A stretch of 64,000 nt of DNA from AP-15 sp963735445 (lineage in GTDB: Bacteria; Pseudomonadota; Alphaproteobacteria; ATCC43930; CGMCC-115725). Position numbers and translations under genes: made by a program. The stretch lies in the NCBI GenBank assembly GCA_963735445.1, contig CAVTLC010000019.1, positions 15,190-79,189 of the forward strand. The letters run 5' to 3'. The notes beneath the pieces are model-generated. The model had not been told where the DNA came from and made no database searches. It worked only from the letters and a program-made list of their open reading frames with translations. Below are positions 19,119 to 27,398 of the stretch, one piece after another; within the stretch, counting starts at the first letter, position 1, and the number at the start of each line of letters is the position of its first letter.

Positions 19119-20362
19119 TCGTAGCGCAGCGCTTCGACCGGATCGAGCCGCGCGGCGCGCCAGGATGGATAAATCGTGGCGAGGAACGACAGCGCCAGCG
19201 CCATCGCGACGACTGCGGCGACCTCATTCCAATCGAGGCGCGCCGGAATCCGCGTGAAGAAGTAAATCTCGGCCGAAAACAGGTCGACGCCGACGATGTT
19301 CTGAATGAATTGGCGGATCGCTTCGATGTTCCGGGTGAAGGCAACTCCCAATGCCAGACCTGCGAGCGTGCCGACGATTCCGATGCTGGCGCCGGACAGA
19401 ATAAAGATGCGCAGGACCATGCCGCGCGAGGCGCCCATCGTGCGCAGGATGGCAATGTCGCGCCCCTTGTCTTTGACCATCATGATCATGCTCGAAATAA
19501 TGTTGAAGGCGGCGACCACGATGATCAAGGTCAAGATCAAGAACATGACATTGCGTTCGATCTCGACGGCGTTGAACAGGCTCGAATTGGCCTGCTGCCA
19601 GTCGACAATTCTGACGTGGTTATCGAAAGCGCGCCTCGATTGCGCGCGTCTGTGTCCTGACGCTATCGGGATCGGCGACAAAGACCTGCAGATAACTCGC
19701 CGCATCGGGAACCCGAAAGAATATCTGCGCCGCTTCGAGCGGGGCGTAGATATAGCTGTTGTCGTATTCGTACATACCGACGGCGAACAACGCGACGATG
19801 TGGTAGGTCTTCAAGCGCGGCATTGTGCCGAACGCCGTCGCGGTCCCTTGCGGCGAAATCACGGTGACCCGACCCGCCGACACCGACTCCGAGGCGCTGC
19901 GCCAGGCGGTAACCGATGGCAATCCCGTCATCGCTAAAATCGGCGAGCGAGCCGCTGATGATCCGCCCGGAGACAAGCCGCAGCGAACGTAGATCTTCCG
20001 GGCGGATGCCGCGCACCAGCGCCCCTGCCGCACCGCGGTCGGTGCGTCGCCATGACTTGGCCTTCGACGATTGGTATCGCCGCGGTGACGCCGGGGATCT
20101 GCTCGACCTTTTTGGCCGCGGCGCCATAATCGCCGAGCGGTCCCGCTGCGGCGTAGACGCCGAGATCGCCGTTGAGGCCGAGGATGCGGCCGAGCAGATC
20201 GGCGCGAAAGCCGTTCATGACCGACATGACGATGATCAGGGTCGCGACTCCGAGCGCTATCCCCAATAGCGAAAAGATCGCGATGACGGAAACAAAGCCT
20301 TCCTGACGCCGCGCTCGCAAATAGCGGAACGCCACCATCCGCTCAAAGGTATTGAAGATCAC
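19115..20362 (-). CDS. lolC: Lipoprotein-releasing system permease LolC/LolE, three frameshifts
   Basis: FtsX-type permease of the Lol system. Coherent family sequence is spread over all three minus frames. Frame one from ATG 20362: FERMVAFRYLRARRQEGFVSVIA to VEGQVMAT. Frame two: GAAGALVRGIRPEDLRSLR to RLAQRLGVGVG. Frame three: VTVISPQGTATAFGTMPRLK to RTQTRAIEA. Back in frame one: VRIVDWQQANSSLFNAVEIERNVMFL to RAARLDPVEALRYE. Each switch equals one extra base (near 20040-20052, 19870-19880 and 19625-19635); removing three bases gives about 414 residues, the family size. Membrane segments are at the N-terminus and three near the C-terminus. Lol transport is essential in most Gram-negative bacteria, so an intact gene is expected and sequence error is the natural reading. 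Confidence 0.87.
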
Positions 20363-20401
20363 GTTTGCCGCTTAATCAGATAATTCGATGGAGGCCGTGT
20401 C

Positions 20402-20707
20402 TTACCGCCCGGTAATGGGCTTAATCGCGCTGATCGCGTCTTCAGTGTATTCGATTATGCCATCCCAATAGTCGATCAGAACGTCATGGTTCAATTCTAT
20501 CCAGCGATTGACAAGGTCGAATTCGCCCCGACTCATCTTGCCTCGGATCAAGCGAGGGGTTGGACGAACAGCGACCGTGAGCATTTCCGAAGGCCGCACT
20601 TTTGCGGTGCGGGCGAGCTTTATGCGGACATCGTGCCGGGCTCCGCCTTTCTGCGAAATAAAGACGACAAAGGGCAAGCCGGTGCGTTCGGGACGCAAAT
20701 TCGCCAT
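20402..20707 (-). CDS. Conserved small protein of unknown function
   Basis: 101 residues from ATG 20707. It begins MANLRPERTGLPFVVFISQKGGARHDVRI, contains a basic central stretch with a VAVRPTPRLI strand, and ends with an acidic-aromatic part, LVNRWIELNHDVLIDYWDGIIEYTEDAI. I recall similar short proteins in Rhizobiales and relatives but cannot name a family. There is no signal peptide or membrane segment. It lies between lolC/E and proS on the same strand with about 40-70 base gaps. The composition fits a real gene; the function is unknown. Confidence 0.65.
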   Translation of the reverse strand: MANLRPERTGLPFVVFISQKGGARHDVRIKLARTAKVRPSEMLTVAVRPTPRLIRGKMSRGEFDLVNRWIELNHDVLIDYWDGIIEYTEDAISAIKPITGR

Positions 20708-20776
20708 GTCGAACGTTGCCTGCCCGGCGCTATCCTCGGACGCAATCTCCCTCGCGTTTATAAACAGCTTTTTCCA

Positions 20777-22108
20777 TTATGGCGCGCGAGTCGCGGTCAG
20801 GCGGTTGAGCACTGCCTCGATGGGCAGGTCCTGGCGCTCACCCGATCGGCGGTTCTTGATCTCGACGGTGCCGGCGGTCAGGCCGCGCGGGCCGATGACG
20901 ATCTGCTCGGGCAATCCGATCAGGTCCATCGTCGCGAATTTTGCGCCCGGTGACTTATCACGGTCGTCATACAGCACCTCGACGCCGGCATTCAGCAACT
21001 CGCCGTAGAGGTCGTCGGCGGCGGTGCGGCACCGTACGTCGCCCGCGCGCAGATTGACCAGTCCCACGCGAAACGGGGCGACGCTCTCCGGCCAAATGAT
21101 GCCGGCTTCGTCGTGGTTCGCTTCGATCAGCGCGCCGACCAGCCGCGACACTCCGATCCCATACGATCCCATTTCGAGCGCCACCGGCTCGCCATCGGCG
21201 CCGGCCACGACAGCGCCCATCGGCCGCGAATATTTGTCGCCGAAATAAAACACCTGGCCGACCTCGATCCCGCGGCGGCTGACGATTTTGTCGCCGTATT
21301 TTGCCGCCGCCCGCGGATCGTGCACGTCGTCGGTTGCGGCATAGATTGCGGTGTAATGATCGACGACCTGCTGCAACGCCGGCGCCTCCCAGCTCGCGAC
21401 ATCGAAGCCCTGCCAATCGGCTTCGAGGAAATCGCTATGAACATGGACGCCGCTTTCGCCGGTATCCGCCAGGATGATGAATTCGTGGCTGAGATCGCCG
21501 CCGATCGGCCCGGTCTCGGCGCGCATCGGGATCGCCTTCAGCCCCATGCGGTCGAAGGTGCGCAAATAGGCGACGAACATCTTGTTGTAGGAATGCCGGG
21601 CGCCGGCGGCGTCGAGATCAAAGCTGTAGGCGTCCTTCATCAGAAACTCGCGCCCGCGCATCACGCCAAAGCGCGGCCGCACCTCGTCGCGAAACTTCCA
21701 CTGGATGTGATAGAGCAGCTTTGGCAGATCCCGATAGCTTTTGATCGAGGCGCGGACGATCTCGGTGACCTGCTCCTCGTTGGTCGGCCCATACAGCATC
21801 TCGCGATCGTGGCGGTCGCGGATGCGCAGCATCTCCTTGCCGTAATCGTCGTAGCGGCCACTTTCGCGCCAGAGCTCGGCGGGTTGGATCGTCGGCATCA
21901 GGATTTCCTGCGCGCCGCTGCGGTCCTGTTCTTCGCGGACGATGGTCTCGACTTTTTTCAGGACGCGCAGGCCAAGCGGCAGCCAGGAATAGATGCCGGC
22001 GCTCGACTGCCGGATCATGCCGGCGCGCAGCATCAGCCGATGCGAGACGATCTGCGCCTCGCTCGGATTTTCGCGCAGGACAGGCAAGAAGTACTCTGAA
22101 AGACGCAT
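20777..22108 (-). CDS. proS: Prolyl-tRNA synthetase, short alphaproteobacterial type
   Basis: 443-residue class II synthetase that charges tRNA-Pro. Class II motifs are visible: motif 1 around GIYSWLPLGLRVLKKVETIVREE, motif 2 with YHIQWKFRDEVRPRFGVMRGREFLMKDAYSFD, and motif 3 with LEMGSYGIGVSRLVGALIE. The C-terminal anticodon-binding domain includes GVEVLYDDRDKSPGAKFATMDLIGLP. The roughly 180-residue editing insertion found in E. coli ProS is absent, as is normal for alphaproteobacterial ProS of about 440 residues. The ATG at 22108 is the natural start. The reading frame is intact, unlike the neighbouring lolC/E. Confidence 0.96.
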   Translation of the reverse strand: MRLSEYFLPVLRENPSEAQIVSHRLMLRAGMIRQSSAGIYSWLPLGLRVLKKVETIVREEQDRSGAQEILMPTIQPAELWRESGRYDDYGKEMLRIRDRHDREMLYGPTNEEQVTEIVRASIKSYRDLPKLLYHIQWKFRDEVRPRFGVMRGREFLMKDAYSFDLDAAGARHSYNKMFVAYLRTFDRMGLKAIPMRAETGPIGGDLSHEFIILADTGESGVHVHSDFLEADWQGFDVASWEAPALQQVVDHYTAIYAATDDVHDPRAAAKYGDKIVSRRGIEVGQVFYFGDKYSRPMGAVVAGADGEPVALEMGSYGIGVSRLVGALIEANHDEAGIIWPESVAPFRVGLVNLRAGDVRCRTAADDLYGELLNAGVEVLYDDRDKSPGAKFATMDLIGLPEQIVIGPRGLTAGTVEIKNRRSGERQDLPIEAVLNRLTATRAP

Positions 22109-22250
22109 GTTACCTCGCCGTGCCGGGTCCGCACTCTAGGAAATCGGCCCTGCCGTGTCCACCAGCCGGCCCGCAGATCGGCTATTGGCGAAAGGGTTCC
22201 ACTGCAAATCAGAACAACGTCGAATTTGTTTAGGATTCTTAAGATTTGGG

Positions 22251-22280
22251 GTGACGATCGGTCGCAGGGATGGCTATACT
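22251..22280 (+). promoter_or_regulatory. Candidate sigma-70 promoter for the small RNA
   Basis: GTGACG at 22251-22256 (four of six matches to TTGACA), an 18-base spacer and TATACT at 22275-22280. It would start a transcript near 22287 that ends at the terminator at 22381-22408. Confidence 0.4.
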
Positions 22281-22286
22281 CTCAAT

Positions 22287-22408
22287 TCCGGTACGCGCTG
22301 AGGCGCGACGGCCTGAGTTTAGGGAGGAGTGGCGGGTCTGCCCCAGCGCCGACGGGGGCGGATCCAGCCCGCGTCGAAAAGGGCAGGGCACAAAGTCCTG
22401 CCCTTTTT
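22287..22408 (+). ncRNA. Candidate small RNA with three hairpins and intrinsic terminator
   Basis: An intergenic stretch of about 120 bases with no coding frame of its own. Predicted structure in order: a hairpin with CGCGC/GCGCG arms near 22293-22309; a single-stranded purine run GGGAGGAG near 22322-22329; a strong hairpin formed by GCGGGTCTGCCCC (about 22332-22345) and GGGGGCGGA...CCCGC up to about 22371; then the terminator. A candidate promoter lies directly upstream. I do not recognise it as 4.5S, 6S, tmRNA or a known riboswitch. Alternatively it is a leader or attenuator of the aminotransferase gene that starts at 22505. Confidence 0.45.
22377..22408 (+). terminator. Intrinsic terminator
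   Basis: GGGCAGG (22381-22387) pairs with CCTGCCC (22397-22403) over a nine-base loop and is followed by five T. The A run before the stem would pair with the T run, so it may also work on the other strand. Confidence 0.8.
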
Positions 22409-22504
22409 CGCCTGTCCAAAACCTCTCCCTCAAATCGGATTATGCTGATATCTCACGCGCTCGTGGGTTTAAGGCATGGAACCGAACCGCACCGGAGAGC
22501 GTAG

Positions 22505-23686
22505 ATGGCCGTCAGTCGTGGGCTGCATTTTTTTCAGAACCCGGGTCCGACCAATATTCCGGACCGTGTGCTGCGCGCGATGGACCGCGGCACGATCGAT
22601 TTCACCGGTGCGCAATTCAAGGCGATCGCCGACGAGTGCTTTGCCGGGTTAAAGCGGATCTTTAAGACCGAGCAGACCATCCTCGGCTACGCCGCATCCG
22701 GGCATGGCGCCTGGGAAGCCGCCCTCGTCAATCTGTTCTCGCCTGGCGACAAGGTGCTGGTCGTCGAGACCGGATATTTCTCGTTGAATTGGGGCATGCG
22801 TTGCGAGTCGTTTGGGCTCGAGGTCGAGACCTTGACCAATGATTGGCGCAATGCCGCCGACCCCGCAGCGCTCGAGACCCGGTTGCGCGAGGACCGCGAT
22901 CACGCGATCAAGGGCGTGCTGGTCGTCCACAACGAGACCTCGACGGGCGTCGTCCACGATGTCGCGGCATTGCGCCGGGCGATCGATGCCGCTGGGCATC
23001 CGGCGCTCTATCTCGTCGATGTGATCTCGTCCTTGGGGTCGTTCGATTTTCGTATGGACGAGTGGGGGGTCGACGTCGTCGTCGCGGGCTCGCAAAAAGG
23101 GCTGATGCTGCCGACCGGCATGGCCTTTACCGGCGTCAGCGCCAAGGCGCTGGCGGCCGGTGCGACGGCGAAATTGCCGCGCGTCTACTGGGACTGGCGG
23201 CGGCTGGTCGAAGGCAACACTCAGGCGGTGTGGAACGGTACCATCCCGGTGCATTTCTTTTTTGGGCTGCAGGAAGCGCTGCGTATGCTCGAAGAGGAGG
23301 GCTTGGAGAATGTCTTTGCCCGCCATCACCGGCTGGCCGAAGCGACGCGGCGCGCGGTGCGCGTGTGGCGGCAAAACGACGGACCCGAGACCTTTGCGGT
23401 CGACCCCCGCGCACAGTCGGACTCGGTGACCGCAGTCCTGACCCCCGATGGCTATGACGCGAACAAGGTGCGCGCGGTCGCGCTCGATCGCTTCAATGTC
23501 TCGCTCGGCGGTGGGCTCGGGCCGTTGCAAGGCCGCGTCTTCCGCATCGGCCATATGGGCGATTTGAACGAGCCGATGATCCTGGGCGCGCTCGCCGCGA
23601 TCGAGATGGCGCTCGAACTGACCGGCGTGCCGCATGGCCGCGGCGGTGTCGACGCGGCGATGGATTACCTGGTCAACGAGGCTTAG
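22505..23686 (+). CDS. Class V aminotransferase (serine-glyoxylate / alanine-glyoxylate type)
   Basis: 393-residue PLP enzyme of the AGT/SGAT family. The N-terminus HFFQNPGPTNIPDRVLRAMDRG and the lysine motif VVVAGSQKGLMLPTGM (Schiff-base lysine near 198) are diagnostic; VDVISSLGSFDFRMDEWGVD supplies the PLP-binding aspartate. It moves an amino group between serine, alanine or a similar donor and glyoxylate or pyruvate; pyridoxamine-pyruvate aminotransferases are close relatives, so the donor is not certain. The start follows an AGAGCGTAG stretch with a poor ribosome site. Its neighbours (amidase, RidA, amidohydrolases) suggest catabolism of a nitrogen compound, but no operon is proven. It lies 96 bases after the terminator. 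Confidence 0.87.
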   Translation: MAVSRGLHFFQNPGPTNIPDRVLRAMDRGTIDFTGAQFKAIADECFAGLKRIFKTEQTILGYAASGHGAWEAALVNLFSPGDKVLVVETGYFSLNWGMRCESFGLEVETLTNDWRNAADPAALETRLREDRDHAIKGVLVVHNETSTGVVHDVAALRRAIDAAGHPALYLVDVISSLGSFDFRMDEWGVDVVVAGSQKGLMLPTGMAFTGVSAKALAAGATAKLPRVYWDWRRLVEGNTQAVWNGTIPVHFFFGLQEALRMLEEEGLENVFARHHRLAEATRRAVRVWRQNDGPETFAVDPRAQSDSVTAVLTPDGYDANKVRAVALDRFNVSLGGGLGPLQGRVFRIGHMGDLNEPMILGALAAIEMALELTGVPHGRGGVDAAMDYLVNEA

Positions 23687-23689
23687 ACA

Positions 23690-24880
23690 TTAGCGGGCGC
23701 CTTCGAGCGCCTGCGCCACCGCGACCAAGGTCGCGTCGCTGCCGTAGCCGCCGATGATCGAGAGACCGATCGGCAAGCCGTCGACGGTGGCGCCGGGAAT
23801 GCTGACCTGCGGCACGCCGGTGAGCCCGCCATGGGCGCACAGACACAGGATGCGATCGCGCTGGACGCTCGCGACCGACAGCGGCTCGCCGCGCTTGGGC
23901 GCGGGAAACGGCGTGGTCGGCAGACACAGGATGGTTCCGGGCGCCAGCAGATAGCGCATCCGCCCGCGCGCCTCGCGGCGTACCAGCTCGGCCCAATGGC
24001 GCTCGGCCTCCGATATCTGCGATCCGGTGTAGATATTGCGCGCGACATTGTAGGCGAGCCGCGGATTGCACTGCTCGACCCACTCCCTAAAGGTGATCCA
24101 TGCTTCCGAGGGCTGGATCGTGCGCTGCGCTCGCGCCCATTGCACGATGCCGCCGGGCGCCATGACCTCCTCGCGGGAGTGGCCGATCAATGCCTTCAGC
24201 GTTTCAAGCATCGGATGAAGCGCCTCGGCCACTTCCGTGTCGGCAAAAGCGAACGCATCGGCGGCGACGATCAGCCGGCTTGGCAAGTCAGACGGGATCG
24301 CCTCGCCAAGCATGACGCTCGACACCCGGGCAAAAGTCGCGGCGTCGCGCGCAAACCAGCCGGTCGTGTCCGAACTCGGCGCTTGTGGCAACATCCCAGT
24401 CACATCGATCCGGCCATGGGTCGGGCGGATCCCGTAAAGCCCGCAGAAGCTGGACGGCACCCTGACCGAGCCGCCGGTATCGGTGCCGATCGCGGTGTCG
24501 CAGATCCCGGCGGCAACGGCTGCGGCCGAGCCTGAGGACGAGCCTCCCGGCACCCGGCCCGGCGCTCGGACATTGACCGGCGTCCCGTAAAACGCGTTCT
24601 CCCCGACAATCCCGAGCGACACCTCATCGGTGATGGTCTTGCCGATCAATGTGGCGCCGGCATCGAGCAGCCGCTCGACCGCCCAGGAATGCCGGGTCGG
24701 GACCGGATAATATTTGGGCCAGTCGGGATTGCCGGCGCCGGTCGGGTAGCCGGCGACATCGAACAGATCCTTGGCGGCAAATGTCAGGCCAGCAAGCGGC
24801 CCGCCCGGGCGGCCTTCGATATGAACGCGCGGGCCGGGCACAAACGCGTTGATTTCATCTTCGACGATTTTGTCTGGCAT
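23690..24880 (-). CDS. Amidase signature family enzyme
   Basis: 396-residue amidase. The Ser-cisSer-Lys triad is present: lysine 37 in TFAAKDLFD, serine near 114 in PGGSSSGSAAAVAAG and nucleophile serine near 138 in IGTDTGGSVRVP. It is shorter than GatA (about 480 residues) and lacks its C-terminal features, so it is a catabolic amidase rather than a tRNA amidotransferase subunit. It is convergent with the aminotransferase with only three bases between them. The preceding PPOX gene is on the same strand, ending 53 bases upstream of the start. The substrate is unknown; allophanate, aryl amide or carbamoyl compounds are possible. Confidence 0.88.
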   Translation of the reverse strand: MPDKIVEDEINAFVPGPRVHIEGRPGGPLAGLTFAAKDLFDVAGYPTGAGNPDWPKYYPVPTRHSWAVERLLDAGATLIGKTITDEVSLGIVGENAFYGTPVNVRAPGRVPGGSSSGSAAAVAAGICDTAIGTDTGGSVRVPSSFCGLYGIRPTHGRIDVTGMLPQAPSSDTTGWFARDAATFARVSSVMLGEAIPSDLPSRLIVAADAFAFADTEVAEALHPMLETLKALIGHSREEVMAPGGIVQWARAQRTIQPSEAWITFREWVEQCNPRLAYNVARNIYTGSQISEAERHWAELVRREARGRMRYLLAPGTILCLPTTPFPAPKRGEPLSVASVQRDRILCLCAHGGLTGVPQVSIPGATVDGLPIGLSIIGGYGSDATLVAVAQALEGAR

Positions 24881-24933
24881 CTGTGGACCTCACGCGGAAA
24901 GAAGCAAGGCAGCGGCGACGGCGAGGATGCGGT

Positions 24934-25363
24934 TCAGGGGTCGGGGGAGAGATCGCCCCAGCTCGCCACCCTCTCGACGCGGATGGCGATCACTGGCAAT
25001 TCGGCGAGCTGCATCAATGCGGTATTGCGGGTAGCGCGAGCGCAGCAAGTCCTGTGCCAGATCGTGTTCGGCGCCGCTGTCAAGGATCTGCGCCTGGCCG
25101 CGCAGCATGACCCAACCGAGCCGGCTCCAGTCTTCGTCGTAGCGGTCAGCTACAAGCGCGACCGCGGGGTTCTCCGCGATGTTGCGCAGGCGCTTTAGCG
25201 AGCGAGGATCCCCCTTCGGCTTCTGGTCGATCGTGACATAGACCGCGTTTTCGTGCAGCGCGAAGCACACCGGCACGACATGCGGCGTGCCGCGTGCGTC
25301 GGCGGTCGCCAGATGAGCAACCCTGCGGCTTTCGAGAAAGCGGCGTTGATCTTCGTTCAGCAT
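24934..25363 (-). CDS. PPOX-class FMN/F420-binding protein (TIGR03668-like), frameshifted
   Basis: Split-barrel flavin/F420-binding protein of the pyridoxamine 5'-phosphate oxidase fold. It reads MLNEDQRRFLESRRVAHLATADARGTPHVVPVCFAL, then RYDEDWSRLGWVMLRGQAQIL to LLRSRYPQYR, as expected for the Rv0121c-like group. The conserved ending MQLAELPVIAIRVERVASWGD is in the next frame, reached by removing one base near 25012-25020, and stops at 24936-24934, giving about 142 residues. Left in the first frame, the protein ends with an unrelated basic tail at 24890. The cofactor is uncertain: F420 in actinobacteria, FMN more likely here. The role is unknown. Confidence 0.78.
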
Positions 25364-25449
25364 TGGCGCTCCGCTGCCGCAAACGATGCTACGATATCAC
25401 GCGACCGGTCGCGAAATTACCGGCCGAGCAAAATTGGGTGGAGGACGGT

Positions 25450-25842
25450 ATGGAAAAACGGCGAAGCATCGATGTCCCGGGCGCGAGACACGTCAATCCG
25501 ATCCCGAGCGCCAGCCGGCGCGGACCTTTTGTCGTGACCGGCGCGATCTCCGGCGCCGATCCGGAATCCGGGCAGGTGCCGGCCGATCTCGACGCGCAAT
25601 GCCGGCAGATGTTCGCCAATGTCCGCCGGGTGATGGATATGGCCGGCGGGACCCCGGAGGACATCATCAAGATGACGGTATGGATTACCGATCGCGGGCT
25701 GCGCCCAATCCTCAACAAGCATTGGGTCGAGATGTTTCCGGACGCGCATTCGCGCCCGGCGCGGCACACCCTGACCAGCACCGATCTCAACCCGCCGATG
25801 CAGATCCAATGCGATTTATTGGCGGTGCTGGACGAGGGCTGA
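25450..25842 (+). CDS. RidA family protein
   Basis: 130-residue YjgF/YER057c/UK114 (RidA) protein. Family features are FVVTGAISGADPESGQVPADLDAQCRQMF, VRRVMDMAGGTPEDIIKMTVWITD and SRPARHTLTSTDLNPPMQIQCDLLAVL, which carries the substrate-binding arginine. RidA proteins hydrolyse enamine/imine intermediates made by PLP enzymes; catabolic subgroups often sit with aminotransferases or amidases, as here. The ATG at 25450 follows GGAGGACGGT. It is divergent from the PPOX gene over 86 bases. It is probably a substrate-specific subgroup rather than housekeeping RidA, judging by the neighbourhood. Confidence 0.9.
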   Translation: MEKRRSIDVPGARHVNPIPSASRRGPFVVTGAISGADPESGQVPADLDAQCRQMFANVRRVMDMAGGTPEDIIKMTVWITDRGLRPILNKHWVEMFPDAHSRPARHTLTSTDLNPPMQIQCDLLAVLDEG

Positions 25843-26076
25843 ACGCATAGATCGCAGACCTTCGCGCGATCCTGTTGATTGCTGATTACAGGGCCGACCC
25901 ACCGATCCGCCTCGCCAGCAGCGGCACTTCCGCACTTCCGATCGTCGCGGTTCGCCTCTCTGCCGGTCCTGTGAAGTGGCGGTCGACAGCGGCAGCCGCG
26001 CGGTCCTATCATGCCTGTTATGATCATCGGGTGACGAGGCCCCGCGCCCGGCGCGCGGCGAACAAGGAGAGGCAGG

Positions 26077-27225
26077 ATGAGAAACGGTTTTCGCGCTTAC
26101 GATTCCGACACCCACGTCAACCCGGCCGCCGAGGTATTGGACCGCTATGTCGATCCGAGCTTTCGCGCGCGTTTGCCGGAGCTCGCACCCTACCGCCTGC
26201 CGAGCGGCGCAGCGGTCGAGGGCGGCGCGCCGATGCACCAATATCGCGTCGGCACCAAACTCTATCGCCGGGTGCTCGGCGAAAAAGCGCCGCGCGACAC
26301 CTTTACCGGACGCGAGACGCGTTGGCGCGGCACCAAGATGCCGCGGCCCGGCACCCAGGACGACCAGTCGGCCAACCGTGTCGCTGACATGGATGACGAG
26401 GGCGTCGACACCCATTTCCTGATCCCGACCTCGTGGCTCAGCGTCGTCGGGCTCGATGACGTCTCACTCGAAATCGGCATGGTCCGCGCCTATCACCGCC
26501 ACATGGCCGATTTTACCGCCGATCATCCCGACCGGCTGAAGAGCCTGATCGTCGCCTCGTCTCGCGCCGTGCCCGAGGCGGTGCGCGAGATCCGCGAATG
26601 GGGCAAGTCGAAATGGGCGGTGGCGGTATTGCCATTGCTCGCCAAGGACATGCCGGCCGACCACCCCGATCTCTACCCGATCTGGGAGGCCGCGGCCGAG
26701 CACGATCTGCCGATCGCCAATCACAGCTTTACCTGGAACCCGCCCTATTACCCGGGCTATCTCGATCTGTGGGAGAACATCTTTATCGGCCGCGCCGCGG
26801 CGCATCCCTGGGGTGCGATGCGGTTTGTCGCCTCGTTTATCGGCGGCGGGCTGTTTGACCGCTACCCGACCCTGCGGATGGGCGTGCTCGAAGGCGGCTT
26901 TGGCTGGCTGCCGTTCTGGGCCAAGCGGCTCGACGAGCAGGCGGTCTATGTCGGCGGCACCGCCGATCTGAAGCAGAAGCCCAGCGAATACATGCAAAGC
27001 GGCCGCTTTTTCTGCAGCATCGAGCACCATGAAGGCGAGGACATGTTCAACCACGTCACCCAATTCCTCGGTGACGGGGTGCTGATGTACGCCTCGGACT
27101 ATCCGCACTCGGAATGCCAGTTCCCGAATTCGGTCGACAACATCATCGCCTGGCAAAGCCTCAGCGGTGAGACCAAGAAGAAACTGCTGTGGGACAACGC
27201 CGCCCGCTTTTTCAAGCAGACCTGA
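26077..27225 (+). CDS. Amidohydrolase (amidohydrolase_2 family), copy 1 of tandem pair
   Basis: 382-residue TIM-barrel metal hydrolase or decarboxylase of the amidohydrolase_2 (ACMSD-like) family. Likely metal ligands are in the N-terminal YDSDTHVNP, a mid-protein histidine in LPIANHSFTWNPPYYPGY and the aspartate of YASDYPHSE near the C-terminus. The classical HxH of strand 1 is replaced by D-x-D-x-H, which is seen in a subgroup of this family. AAGGAGAGGCAGG supports the start. A paralogue of identical length follows 173 bases downstream. Such enzymes in soil bacteria cleave or decarboxylate aromatic or cyclic compounds; the substrate is not deducible. Confidence 0.87.
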   Translation: MRNGFRAYDSDTHVNPAAEVLDRYVDPSFRARLPELAPYRLPSGAAVEGGAPMHQYRVGTKLYRRVLGEKAPRDTFTGRETRWRGTKMPRPGTQDDQSANRVADMDDEGVDTHFLIPTSWLSVVGLDDVSLEIGMVRAYHRHMADFTADHPDRLKSLIVASSRAVPEAVREIREWGKSKWAVAVLPLLAKDMPADHPDLYPIWEAAAEHDLPIANHSFTWNPPYYPGYLDLWENIFIGRAAAHPWGAMRFVASFIGGGLFDRYPTLRMGVLEGGFGWLPFWAKRLDEQAVYVGGTADLKQKPSEYMQSGRFFCSIEHHEGEDMFNHVTQFLGDGVLMYASDYPHSECQFPNSVDNIIAWQSLSGETKKKLLWDNAARFFKQT

Positions 27226-27246
27226 CCACGCCTGATGCATTCGTCG

Positions 27247-27318
27247 CCCCCGCATAAGCGGGGGCCCAGGGCTACCGACGTCGCGGTGGCCAGCGTGGAT
27301 GCTCGCTTTCGCGAGCAT
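27247..27318. repeat. Double-palindrome intergenic repeat (copy A)
   Basis: Two hairpins: CCCCCGC/GCGGGGG at 27247-27264 and ATGCTCGC/GCGAGCAT at 27299-27318, the second flanked by TGG and ATGACG. The same plan (hairpin, CCA-containing linker, TGGAT-hairpin-ATGACG) recurs at 63585-63643 and 63955-64000, so this is one repeat family. It sits between the tandem amidohydrolases. Confidence 0.65.
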
Positions 27319-27398
27319 GACGAGAGAGGCGGGCCGACGCAAAACCGATAACCGCTGGAAGAAAACCGGCGGCGGCGAAGCGAACGAGGGAGGAGTAG

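Noticed and set aside
22226..22504. Short ORFs in the proS-aminotransferase gap
   Set aside because: They cross the predicted hairpins and terminator, have no ribosome sites and no protein-like composition.
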